From assembly GCA_029204225.1 (NCBI GenBank), contig CM055093.1:28965777-29029776 (forward strand): DNA of 64,000 nucleotides, in the 5' to 3' direction. The DNA is from Diphasiastrum complanatum. Lineage: Eukaryota; Streptophyta; Lycopodiopsida; Lycopodiales; Lycopodiaceae. Below, piece after piece: positions 22,500-32,739 of the stretch (position 1 is its first letter; each line of letters begins with the position of its first letter). The notes beneath the pieces are model-generated. The model was not told where the DNA came from. It made no database searches and saw nothing but the letters and a program-made list of their open reading frames with translations. A program made the translations under genes and the position numbers.

Positions 22500-22980
22500 C
22501 CCAGATTTACCACGTGGAAAGCATACATGGCTTGCCACATGGCAGCCTATGACAAGCTTGGTAGATAGCAGGCCTATATGGCCTGCTACACAAGCCTATG
22601 GTATGCCATGTAGCAAGCCACACAAGCCTATCGTAGGCCTACGTGGCAGCTTTTGAGCCTCACCTATTTCTCTCTCTAGGTCCACTCAGGCCTAAGTGGC
22701 AAAGTTTGGTTGGCTTGCCACAAAAGCCTATGTTAGACCTACATGGTTTGCCACGTGAAAAACTTTAAGCTTGCAAGACTACCACGTGGTAGATCTATGT
22801 GGCTTTCTACATGGTAGCCTACGACATGATTGGCAGATAGTAGATCTATGACATGCCTATGTGGCCTACTACACAAGCCTATGGTAGTCCTACGTGATTT
22901 AGGACATGGAAAGTACCAACCCGACATGGTTTTCCACGTGGTAGGCCTATGTGGCTTGCCACGTGGGGCTCACACCAAAG
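22500..22980 (+). repeat. Minisatellite with CCACGTGG / GCCTAYGTGGC words
   Basis: The words AGGCCTAYGTGGC, TTGCCACGTGG, CACAAGCCTATGGTAG and GCAGCCTAYGACA recur irregularly about every 25-60 bp. Several copies hold the ACGTG core used by bZIP/bHLH factors. No open frame of note. Confidence 0.65.
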
Positions 22981-23689
22981 CTAATCATACAATCTGTAAA
23001 GGTGAAGAAAGAATCAATGCACGAAAGCATCTACGATGTCTATCGTTGATTACCAATGATGTTTCGTTCTCTCTCTTCTACTCTGATGTCATTCTGATAC
23101 GTTTTCTGTTTATTTTATTGAATACGTAGATGGTATTCAATATGTACATAATTTTTATAGGTGTGTAGATGAGAAAAGTACAAAAGTGGTTGTGGTGTCT
23201 GTGGGAGATCGTGGGTGGCTACTGTCGTTGTCATTTCTGATTGCACAGTGCATGGGATGAGCATGAGAAGGTCATGACGTCAACCTTCGCTACAATTAAC
23301 GTTGATGAAAATGCGAAAAATGTGACATTCTAACAAATGCCTTAAAAATTGATTTACAGAGTACATTCGCTTTTCTATAATGACACATTTGGCATTTGTA
23401 GGACACATTTGGCATTTGTAGGGCAATGGCGTCTTTTTTGCCTATCACAAATCACGTGTAAAAACACAGTGTCACCTTTTTCGCCTGTGGAAATTTACTT
23501 GTATTTATGCAGATAGTCGCGTCTTTTTCGCCTGTCTTATTTTACATGTAAATATGCAGACTGTGTGTCAACACAAGTAAAATACATCAGCATGAATGGA
23601 GGCAGATTAGCATAGGATTTAGGAGAGTAAAGGAGATAAATCCAATACGCCCCTTAATCTGGATCCGTGAATGCCTTGATCTTCAGACA
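22981..23689. other. No gene seen; short internal repeats
   Basis: ACACATTTGGCATTTGTAGG occurs twice in a row near 23384-23422, and GTCTTTTT-CGCCTGTC words recur to about 23540. Otherwise featureless up to the copia G remnant. Confidence 0.4.
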
Positions 23690-25262
23690 AAGCAATGCAC
23701 AAAACTTGTTGTGTGCATTAACACCATGTCCTGCGTTCTACAGTACGTTAAGCTTATCTCCTTGTTGAGAACCTTGTCCCTGATGTAGCCATATTTGATT
23801 TCAATGTGCTTACTCCTAGAGTGAAATCTAGGGTTGGCCGATAAGGCAATAGCACTCTGATTATCACAGAATATGATTGTAGGGTTGTACTGATACAAAC
23901 TAATGTCTGACAGTAAATTTTTCAACCAAAATGCTTCTTTAATAGATTGAGAAACAGCCATGTATTCTGCTTCTGTAGATGAACGAGCAATAGAGGTTTT
24001 TTTATGACTGTTTCATGAGATAGAACCGTCGTTGAAGAAGAATGTAAATCCAGATGTGGACTTACGATTGTCTACATCTCCTCCCCAGCTTGCATCAATA
24101 TATCCATTGAGCTGATGAAGATTGTCATTGCTGACTTCTCCATAGCAGATGCACTTGTCCATGGTTATCTCCAATATACCTCATGACTCTTATGAGAGCC
24201 TTCCAATGGGTAATGCCAGGATTAGCCATATATTGGTTGGAAATCTTGTTCAATGAGGAATGTGTTGATCCTCTGAAACCAAGCTCTGGTAGACTATTTC
24301 AAGCCATAAAGTGCCTTATGGAATTTGTAGACATGATTTTTTATATCTTCTAGAATGTATCTTTCGGACTGGATCATGTAAATGTCTTCTTGTATAACTC
24401 GATTCAAATAAGTTGTTTGCACATCAAGTTGATGCACTTCAAGGTTGGCGGCTGCAACATATGATAGGAGGGCTCGGATCGATGAATGCTTGACTACTGG
24501 ACTGAAAGTCTCACTGTAGTCAACGTTGGAAATCTGAGTGAATCCTCGTGCTACCAGTCTTGCCTTTCTTCGATCAATCACTCCATTGGCATTGTACTTG
24601 ATCTTAAAGATCCATTTGCAATCAATGATGTTGCAGCCACTAGGAGCTTCGACTAATGACCACGTCTGGTTCTTGATCAAAGAGAAATACTCTCTGTCCA
24701 TGGCTTCTCTCCAGAGATCAGAGTTTGGTTGGACGAGTGTCTCTTCGACTGTTGTCGGTCCTTGTATCAAGAGACATGCAAACTCAGGAGTATACCTTTT
24801 GGGTTGTGTGTGCACTCGGTTGGATCTTCTAGGACAAATTGACTGATGAACCACTCCTGGGACTTGTTGTTGGGTAGCAACAATGTCTTCGTATGATTCG
24901 CTGTCGAATAGTGGATCGACCATGGACACGCCTGAGCCTGAAGCTTAGATAGTCGTGTCAATGGCAGGTGATAAAGGTTCTCCTAGAACAATATCTTTGC
25001 CTTTGATGTCGACGAAATGATCCTCGATAAATACTGTATCCTGGCTGTACAAGATTTGCTGAGAATAGGGATCATACAGCTTGTATGTGTTATCAAATGA
25101 AGTATATCCAATCAGGATGGTCTTGAGACCTTGGAAGTCAAATTTCTTCCTCGTGTCTTTTGGGATTTGCGCATAGACAACGCATCTGAACACTCTTAGG
25201 TTCTTCAGAGAAGTCTTAGAGCCTGACCACACCTCGTGGGGTGTTTTGTCAAGAATTAGATA
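23690..25262 (-). mobile_element. Copia remnant G (integrase end, RT, RNase H), internally deleted
   Basis: Minus-strand pol pieces. The integrase C-terminal region with GYTSFDNTYKLYDP lies at 24945-25270. RT from DREYFSLIKNQTW through VHQLDVQTTYLN to KALYGLK lies at 24294-24760. RNase H with FCDNQSAIALS lies at 23690-23990. Between the RT residues KALYGLK and the RNase H segment THWKALIRVMRYI (about 24200), some 450 bp including the YVDD box are missing. LTRs were not identified. It belongs to a different copia lineage from elements 1, A and D. The right end is cut by the F LTR at 25263. Confidence 0.85.
24294..24929 (-). pseudogene. RT fragment of copia G
   Basis: About 211 open codons with typical copia RT N-terminal motifs: CKWIFKIKYNANG, ARLVARGFTQ, YSETFSPVVKHSSIRALLS, and the final HKALYGLK. 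The catalytic YVDD region is absent because of a deletion immediately downstream. It cannot encode active RT. Confidence 0.85.
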
Positions 25263-25270
25263 TGTAACAT
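24945..25270 (-). pseudogene. Integrase C-terminal fragment of copia G
   Basis: The frame contains TPHEVWSGSKTSLKNLRVFR, AQIPKDTRKKFDFQ and LIGYTSFDNTYKLYDP, the usual C-terminal part of copia integrase. The N-terminal zinc and catalytic core are gone, and the frame starts at the junction with the F LTR. Confidence 0.85.
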
Positions 25271-25509
25271 CAAGCATTCACCATAAGCAATTACCACAAG
25301 AAGGTGGAAGAAGAACACGCACTCTCACTCTATGACACTAACTCATACATAATGTAAAATGTACAAATAAATCCTGAACCCCTAATAGAGAGAAAAAAGC
25401 TACGAGTAGACTAATAGACTAGCCTACGGCTAATGACAACTAGTCATAGCTGTCAACATTAATGTACCTCATAAACAATAACAATGAAGTTTATCATTGA
25501 TTTCTAACA
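25263..25509 (-). repeat. LTR of copia element F
   Basis: About 247 bp. On the minus strand it starts TGTTAGAAATC after the polypurine tract (GAGGGAGAG) and ends GATGTTACA. It abuts G integrase sequence at 25262, so F was inserted into G. The other LTR is not in the window because F is fused to E at about 26183. Confidence 0.75.
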
Positions 25510-26183
25510 CTCTCCCTCAATGATAAAATTACATTTTTCTATTCCTAATAGAGTATGAAAACTCTCAAATCTACATCTACCTAATAACTTAGTAAAAATA
25601 TCTGTCATTTGATCTTCAGATTTACAAAAAACAAGATCAATGGATCCATCACGAATTTTCTCTCGAACAAAATGGTAGTGTATTTCGATGTGCTTGGTTC
25701 AAGCATGTAGAACTGGATTTTTGGCAAGGTGAATGCAAGTTTGATTATCACAAGATATAGAAATCGCATCCACCTGTGGTTGACCTAAATCCATAAGCAA
25801 TCTTCGTAACCATACCACTTCTTGTGTAGCATTGCTGAGTGCTCAATATTCAGCTTCTGTCGATGATAAGGCTACTGTAGGTTGCTTTCTGCTACTCCAT
25901 GAAATTGCAGCTGTACCATAATTAAATGTATGACCACTGGTAGATCTTCTGTCATCAATATTACCTGTCCAATCGGCATCTGTATAACCTACCAACATTG
26001 GCGCTTCAGGCTGATCATACTTCAAACCAAAATTCAATGTCCCTCGAATGTATCTGAGAATACGTTTAGCAGACTTCCAATGTGCTTGACTAGGATCTTG
26101 CATAAATTGACTAACAACACCAACAACATAAGAAATATCAGGTCGTGTGTGTGTCAAATGAATCAAACTACCCACCAGCTGTA
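25510..26183 (-). pseudogene. RNase H of copia element F
   Basis: Minus-strand frame with LVGSLIHLTHTRPDISYVVG, AHWKSAKRILRYIRGTLNFG, GYTDADWTGNIDDRRSTSG and ALSSTEAEY. It then continues past an in-frame TGA at about 25841 with WLRRLLMDL, CDNQT and TKHIEIHYHFVREK. A second TGA replaces Arg in the HARTKH segment (about 25705). Element F belongs to a lineage distinct from D and element 1. Its pol is interrupted upstream by the junction to cargo segment Y. Confidence 0.85.
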
Positions 26184-26612
26184 GCAAAACCACCCAAGAA
26201 TGCTAGTACAAATCCAACATCAAAACAATGCTCACCAATGTAGCTAATTTTACCATATCTTGACAATTTGCACACATCCACATGAAAATGCTCAGACATG
26301 AGAGAGTACAAGTAAAGTACACTTGAACAACACTTCCTTGCTGTTCCTTTGACCTTAATTGAGTCTTCAATAATCTGCAAAAACATATCCATAACATCTT
26401 TGCCAATTACTTCTCCTTTGATGCTCTTGACTAGCTCCAAATTGCCAACTTCCTTTGTGTGTTGTTGAAGCCCTTTGAGATCAACCTCTTGATCTTCAAC
26501 TTGACCATCAAAGTCATTGAACAAACTTTGTTTTCCAAAACCATCACTTGATTTTACAGCAAGATAACATCCATCCACATAGCATCATCTACACAAGAAG
26601 ATCCTCCCAAAG
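26184..26612 (-). other. Cargo segment Y in element E (truncated)
   Basis: Matches element 1 cargo from GGSSCVDDAM through NDFDGQVEDQEV, VGNLELVKSIKGE, MDMFLQIIEDS and VCKLSRYGKISYIGEHC to FVLAFLGGFA. There it joins F sequence. Within E the cargo frame is open for 136 codons (26168-26578). It keeps the extra roughly 20 bp that element 1 has lost, which supports the E/A' frame as ancestral. Confidence 0.75.
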
Positions 26613-27440
26613 ATGTTCCATTCTCCATAAGAGCTTGATACTCTAGATCCATTGCTTGGATCCACTCCTCTTCTTTCATTGCCTGATCTACACTTGTAGG
26701 TTCATCCAAAGAGGTTAGGAAAGCAACATAATTTCCATAAACTACTTGCTTACCCTTTTGATCATATGTGAGCCTTGAAGGTACTTGTCTTTCCCTTGAT
26801 GTTCTCCTTGGCTTTTGACTTGATGAAGGTCCATCATCATCCCCATCCAAACTAGGATCTTTTCATCAACATCAATAATGTTAGATCCATCCACACTACC
26901 ATCAGTATTTATTCACCTAACTATATCCAGCAAAAATACCTCTTCTTGAAGATGGATCCTCCTTGGTCATATCATCAAGAGTAATGTTGACATAGCATGT
27001 GCATCCAAAGGTTCTTAGAAAGTTGACACTCAGCCTTCTCTTGAATAGAATCTCAAAAAGTGTCCTTCCATCCAAATAAGCACTCGGCCACCTATTGCAC
27101 AAGAAATTGGCACACAATAAAGCTTGATCCGAAATGGTTTGTCAAGATTAGCACTTAACCTCATAGCTTTAGCACTTTCACATAAAGTCCTATTCTTCCT
27201 TTCAGACACTCCATTTTGTTGTGGGCTCCTTGATGTTGTATACTCCCTCTTGATCCCATGCTCATCACAAAAGGCCTTGAGCTTGGTAGATATGTACTAA
27301 CCACCATTGTCACTCCTTAAGCACTTGATCCTTGTGGAAAATTGATTCTCCCTTGCATTCTTGAACTTGATAAAGACATCATACACTTCATCCTTTCTCT
27401 TTAGTAGACGAATCCAACAAAATCTACTAAAATCATCAAT
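26613..27440 (-). pseudogene. Integrase C-terminal half of element E (broken)
   Basis: It contains RSDNGG (about 27300), TPQ-NGV-ERKNRTLC, CANFLCNRWPSAYLDG, FGCTCYVNITLDDMTKEDPS and DQKGKQVVYGNYVAFLTS, in at least three frames. A deletion near 26900 removes the segment between GIFAGYS and DGSN-. It is a decayed copy of the same integrase as in element 1. Confidence 0.85.
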
Positions 27441-27445
27441 TAATG

Positions 27446-28324
27446 TTACATACATCTTAGCTCCACTATTGTTAATTCAGTAGATCCATAAATATCCGAA
27501 TGTACAAGTTGAAAAGGCTTTGTAGATCTAGATATAAATCTAGTATAAATTACTCTATGTGACTTAGACAAAGCACAAGACTCACAAACATGTTTGATGC
27601 CATGTAAGGAACTTGGAAGACCTATCCCAATCTTTTTCCTAGCCATTACCTCCAATGACTTGAAGTTGAGGTGTCCCACCCTTTTATGCCAAACCTCTTG
27701 AATAGGTATTTGCTCCCTTGCAACACATCCAACTTGGTTAGCAATAACACAAGCATCTAGTTTGAACAACTTCCCTTGCCTTTTACCTTTTCCAATCAAG
27801 ACATCCTTCCTTTTGATCATACAAGCATCTCCATCAAACTCCACCCTGATGCCTTTACCTAGCATTTGACTCACACTAAGAGAATTCTTGGTAATAGATG
27901 AAATAAACAAGACATCCTCCAAATGAACATTCCTATTTGTAGAGAGAGAAATAGGAATTGCGCCAATCCCTTTGATTGCACACTCACCATCATTGGCCGT
28001 GTAGATCACCCTCTTGTCATCTCCATATGCCAACAAAGAAATGAAATACTCTTTGTGAAAGGTCATGTGTGAACTTGCTCCACTGTCAATCCACAAAGGA
28101 TCTAGATCTCCATCATTAGCAAGCATACATGAAGACATCACAAAAGCATCATCATTTGCATCTTGAACATCCAAACCATCCTCATCAAGAGTAAAATTAC
28201 CTTGCTTGTCTCTTTGATCTCTCTTCTTCTTGTAGCACTCACTTGCAAAGTGTCCTTTGATGCCACAATAGAAGTACTTGAGCTTTGATCTATCCTTCTT
28301 TTTTCCACTTGAAGAATCATCCAC
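27446..28324 (-). pseudogene. Zinc knuckle, protease and pre-integrase of element E
   Basis: An open stretch of 292 codons. The zinc knuckle reads YFYCGIKGHFASEC, so the first Cys of CCHC is Tyr. Protease DSGASSHMT follows, then the pre-integrase HHCC region (VWHKRVGHLNFKSLE and CESCALSKSH) and the start of the core (LVHSDIYGS). The frame breaks at about 27470, where the core should continue. The zinc finger of integrase is intact and protease has its catalytic Asp. Confidence 0.88.
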
Positions 28325-28975
28325 TTGACTTGCCCTTTAGATCAGTTACTTTTGGTTTTGCCCATGAATTTGCCCTTTGCGAACATAGCATCCTCTTGAA
28401 GTGTCGATGTAGATCCACCTCTTGCTTGAAGCCTATATTTTTCATTGAGCAAAATCTCTTGAAGATCCATCAAACTTGGAAAAGTCTTTTGAGTAGCAAT
28501 ACTTTGAACAATGTGAGCATGAGCATCCAAAAATCCATTAAGAATTACTTAAACAAGCTCTCTTTCCTTAATGCTCTCATCAATGCAAGCCAAATCATCA
28601 TTCAATGCTTTCACCCTCAAAACAAAAGTACTTGAAAACTTTTCATTCTTTTGCAAACAAGAAAAGATTTGCCTTCTTAGAGTCAACACTTTAGAAGTAG
28701 ACTTGGATTTATAAAGCTTCTTCAATGAATTCCAAGCTTCCAAAGATGATGTGCACTTACCAACTTCCTTGAGAAGCTCATTGGTAACATTCATCTTCAT
28801 CATGTGTAGAGCCGTCTTGGCCCTCTTGTCATACCTCACTTGATCTTGTTGTGTTGCTGGTCTCTCCTCCAAACCTACAACAATAAGCCAAACCATCATT
28901 CATCTCAAGAAGTGACTCCATCCTCACTTTCCACAATGAATAGCTACTTGAGATAAGCCTATCATTGGCTTCCAA
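28325..28975 (-). pseudogene. gag N-terminal part of element E
   Basis: Copia gag (UBN2-type) with RLISSSYSLWKVRMESLLEM, TNELLKEVGKCTSSLEAWNS and VLTLRRQIFSCLQKNE. It is split by frameshifts near 28895 and 28560. The initiator MATS segment present in A' is deleted, so the usual start is missing. Confidence 0.8.
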
Positions 28976-29030
28976 CATGCAATGACCTGATCTTCTTTTT
29001 CAACATGTTTCAATGCACAAAGCACTTATC

Positions 29031-29185
29031 TACTAAAGAGCAAAGATGAAGTGTATGATGTCTTTATCAAGTTCAAGAATGCAAGGGAGAACAAATTTTC
29101 CACAAAGATCAAGTGCTTAAGGAGTGACAATGGTGGTGAGTACATATCTACCAAGTTCAAGGCCTTTTGTGATGAGCATGGTATC
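29031..29185 (+). pseudogene. Integrase fragment L, inverted relative to E
   Basis: The plus strand reads LLKSKDEVYDVFIKFKNARE and then IKCLRSDNGGEYISTKFKAF. This is the same integrase segment as in E and element 1 but in the opposite orientation. It abuts the end of E, giving a head-to-head arrangement. Confidence 0.85.
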
Positions 29186-29370
29186 AACTCTCTCTCATCG
29201 CATTTGTAACTGGGTTATTGCTTCAGATTACTACTGCCACCTCCCGTCTCTAAAACCCTCATCAATCAATAGCGTGGCAGCATATGTTCTTGATGATCGT
29301 TCTATCTAGCTCCAGAATAAAGGGTAGGTTATTTAGCGATTTGCAAGGAGTATAGCAGCCGCTCCCCAAC
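29186..29370. other. Short unassigned spacer
   Basis: No homology recognised. It connects the integrase fragment to the J RNase H. Confidence 0.35.
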
Positions 29371-29934
29371 ATTCACTGGAAGTTGGCTAAAAGAATATTG
29401 AGGTATATATCTTCTACCTTAGATTATGGATTATTCTGCAAAGGAGATTCAGATTTTGTAGGAGACAGGCTGGATAGAAAATCCACAAGTGCTTACATTG
29501 TTTTTCTTGGAGGAAACTTACTTTCTTGGCTGTCAAAAAAACAAGCAACTATTTCGTTGTCATCCTGTGAAGCTGAATACAAATCTCGTACAACCACAAC
29601 AAAGGATATTTTATGGATCAAAAGGCTACTTTTGGAGCTAAAGTGTAATGCAGATGAAGACCTTTCAATTATCAAGAATGATAACATTTTTGCTCAGGCT
29701 CTTGCAAATAATCCAGTGTTCCATGCAAGGAGCAAACACATCGAGTTAGCTCATTATTTTGTAAGATAAAAAGTCATTGGGAAAGAGATCTCATCGGAGC
29801 ATATTGGATCTTCAAATTGTGTTGCAAATCTTCTCACCAAGCCATTACTCGAGAATGTCTTTATCAAGATGAGGTCTAATCTTAGCCTAATTTCGAAGTC
29901 TATGTTGGATAGGAACATAAAATTTAAGGAGGAG
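29371..29934 (+). pseudogene. RNase H end of copia element J
   Basis: Plus-strand frame with WKLAKRILRYISSTLDYGLF, the DSDF site, DRKSTSAYIVFLGG, SKKQATISLSSCEAEYKS and HARSKHIELAHYFVR. A TAA then interrupts it at about 29767. The same frame continues with KVIGKEISSEHIGSSNCVAN and the typical C-terminal sequence to about 29920. Closest relative in the window is element B. Upstream RT is missing. The polypurine tract AAGGAGGAG (29926-29934) leads into the LTR. Confidence 0.88.
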
Positions 29935-30556
29935 TGTGAAGATTAGTAGAATATTATCTTCCTATCTCGAGTTTTGGGGCCATGTCCATGGTTATTTCCA
30001 TTGTAATCTATGTTGTACATAAAGGTATGTGAATTGAGCACATAACCTTCTAGAATAGGTTGAGTTTGAGTTTGAGTTAAGTAGATTCAAATTTGATGAC
30101 ATGCAAAAGTTTAGATAGCATACAATGTCATTCAGTTTGCATGCAAGCCACATGCAATCAGTGCATGCAACATGCAAAGTGGTTTCTGTGATCTACACAT
30201 GTCTAGGCAGTATTATGAGTTGACATGCAGTACATGCAATATCCATGCATGCAATTACACATGTGGATGAGATTTTGGTGTTTTGGACTCATTCTCTCTC
30301 TACTCGAGTGTCTCATCATTGATTTTCTCTCTCTACTCGAGAGCAGCTTGTTTTCCCCATACTGAGCACTTAGAATTATTTTTGACATTCATTCCTCATA
30401 GTAAAAAGTTATATTTTTTAGTCAGATGTATGCCATTGTGCTCTTGCCATAGATTTTTCAAGTATACTGTTCTCTGATCAATCTTGTGCAATCACAACAC
30501 CTTAGTAAAATCCTATAAGGTGTGTGGTAAAATTCACACGTGCTAAAAACTTTACA
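29935..30556 (+). repeat. 3' LTR of copia element J
   Basis: It begins TGTGAAGATTAG directly after the polypurine tract. The most likely end is CTTTACA at 30556, giving about 622 bp and matching terminal inverted repeats TGTGAAG/CTTTACA with one mismatch. A CACACGTG word lies at 30535-30542. The partner 5' LTR is not in the window. Confidence 0.65.
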
Positions 30557-30594
30557 TGATTGGGGTCTAGACAATTCCTGAACTTGAACTAGAC

Positions 30595-30976
30595 TCATAT
30601 AACATGGGTTATATATGGTGCTTGTGGTTGTCCTCGTGGTGCATATTGTCGTGGTCTGGAATATTGCATGTTGCGTAGGTTGTACCTATAGCTTGATGTG
30701 GCATGAGTGGTTGTATCACAAAGTATACAATGCTGTATTTCGTAAGGTCGGTGTAAAGGACACTCATTACCGGTATGTGCTCCACAACATTGTGGGCACC
30801 AGGTGTCTTCTTGCCTATGGATAATGTTATCAGATGGAAATTGCCTCGGCAACTGACTTTGGAAAGATTTTAAGGCTTGTTGAAACTCTTTGTTGAGGTT
30901 CTCCATCCGTTATTGATGTTGTTGATTCATCACCTCTTCTTGGAAGCCAATCTGTATCTCTTTTTCCATACAGGGT
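30595..30976 (-). pseudogene. gypsy-type gag fragment, inverted relative to the adjoining RT
   Basis: Minus-strand frame of 103 codons from 30906, preceded in the same frame by about 20 codons and a TAA. It carries two Cys clusters, WCPQCCGAHTGNECP and CILCDTTTHATSSYR, like zinc knuckles of plant Ty3/gypsy gag, followed by an Arg/Tyr/Pro-rich tail. The neighbouring RT is on the plus strand, so this piece is inverted or comes from another element. Confidence 0.6.
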
Positions 30977-32145
30977 TAGCATCAAGGAAGAGGATAAAAT
31001 TTCTAAGCAGTTACAAGAACTCCTTAGGATGGTGGCCTAGTAAGTCCCCTTGGAGAGCACCAATCCTTTTAGCTAGTAAAAAGGATGGTGGCACACATTT
31101 GTGCGGTGAATTTAAAAAATTAAATGATTTAACCATCAAAAACAAATATAACTTACCAAAGATGGATGATCTTATGGATCATCTGAATGGAGCTAAGTAT
31201 TTCTCCAAGATTGATCTTAGATCAAGTTATCATTAGATAAAAATTAGGAATGAAGATGTTCCTAAGACTGGATTTTAATCCAGGTACAACCATTATGAGT
31301 TTTTAGTGTTACCTTTTGGACTCACAAATGCGCCTGCCACTTTCCAGCAGATGATGAACGATATTCTTCGTCCATATCTGGGAAAGTTTGTGGTGGTGTA
31401 TTAAGAGGACATATTAATTTATAGTCAGACCATTGAGGAGCATGAAGAGCATTTTCGTATTGTCTTGGATCTTCTAAGACAAGAAAAGCTCTATTCTAAG
31501 GAGTTGAAATGTGAGTTCTTCCAAACTAAACTCAAACACCTGGGCCATGTCATATATGATAAATGTATTGAAATCGATTATGACAAGTCCGTAAGGTACG
31601 AGAATGGCCGAGACCTCAGACAATTCATGATGTGAAATCCTTTTTGGGCTTCATAGGATTTTTTCACAGGTTCATTTTGGACTATGCTTTAGTAGCATTG
31701 CCCTTAACGAACGTTCTTAAGGGGGTGAGGAAAAAATAGCCATAGAAAAAGCCCATTGATAACATGGACTGATGAAATGAATGAGAGCATTGAGACTCTC
31801 AAGCACTGTGTTTCTATAGCTCTAATTTTACACATTGTCGATCCTAACCAAGCCTTTTGTGGTTGATATGGATGCTAGCGACTTTGTTGTACGAGCAGTC
31901 CTTTATCAGGATGGTAGACTAGTTGCTTTTGAAAAGAAGATGTTGGATCTTGCTTAGACAAGGTATTCGATTTATGAGAAGGAGTTTTTTGTAGTCATTC
32001 ATGCGTTAAAAATATGGAGGCATTATCTTTATGGTGCCAGATTTATGGTGGTGATTGATCACCAATCCCTTAAGTACATTTGTGATGCCAAGGACCTTCG
32101 TGGCCGTAAGGCTAGATGGTCGGAACTCATTCAGGAGTTTGTGTT
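30977..32145 (+). pseudogene. Ty3/gypsy RT and RNase H (left part of split element H)
   Basis: RT runs from [16 protein letters not shown] through [31 protein letters not shown] and [20 protein letters not shown] to the catalytic region, where YLDD reads Y-stop-ED-ILIYS. RNase H follows to WSELIQEFVFDEF. In-frame stops (about 31236, 31278, 31402) and several frameshifts kill it. The remaining pol continues 14 kb away at 46042 with KGTSNYVADALSW. So one gypsy element is split by the copia nest. Confidence 0.9.
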
Positions 32146-32721
32146 TGATGAATTCACACGTGTGGGACGCCCTACACATGTATTTTTGATCTCCTAAGCA
32201 CAATAACACCATAAAGATCAGACTAGCATTGGTTGTCAATAGGAAAGTTGATCATACAAGCAATATTATTGTGTTACAAGCAAGATCTGTCAACAAAACA
32301 TAAGACAAAGCATCATAAATGCCTCTACTCAACTAGAAAGAGAAAATAGCAAGTACAAAACTTGTGGAGAGAGAGAGAGGGCACAAAGAGCTTGTCTCCA
32401 AATTTGCATTACACACAAATTTCATCATTTTCTCAATGAGAGTACATCACATATATATAGATCCATGGACTCTTCTCCTACTTTGAGTTGAATTGGAGTT
32501 GCCTCACTATGTCTAATTGTGCCACATAGTCTTTTCATGCATTAAATGTGGCATGTAAAGTACAAATGGCAATTCCTATGGTAGCTCGAGTTTCTACTTC
32601 TACCTACCTTGAATATTTAATTCTAAGATGGGTCTTTACTAAGCCAAAAGAGCTCAATTCATCTTTGGCATTTTTAGGCCCCATACTCACAACATTAGAT
32701 AGATTTTTCAATATTTTGGCA
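32146..32721 (-). repeat. 3' LTR of copia element B
   Basis: On the minus strand it begins TGCCAAAATATTG after the polypurine tract (AGGAGGAG). Its far end on the plus strand is near TGATGAATTCACACGTGTGG at 32146, directly against gypsy RNase H sequence, giving about 576 bp. The exact left end is uncertain by some 15 bp. The partner LTR has been lost. Confidence 0.6.
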
Positions 32722-32739
32722 CTCCTCCTAAAAATGTAT

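Larger units (their letters stand above)
26184..28990 (-). mobile_element. Element E: cargo-bearing copia remnant related to element 1
   Basis: Minus-strand order is gag, protease, integrase, then cargo Y (26184-26612), with the same integrase/cargo junction as element 1. The remaining cargo and any LTR on the left are replaced by element F RNase H at about 26183. On the right, sequence stops in the gag leader (about 28990-29030) at a junction with an inverted integrase fragment. No LTR remains. Gag and pol are broken but keep Gln codons where element 1 has stops. Confidence 0.85.
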
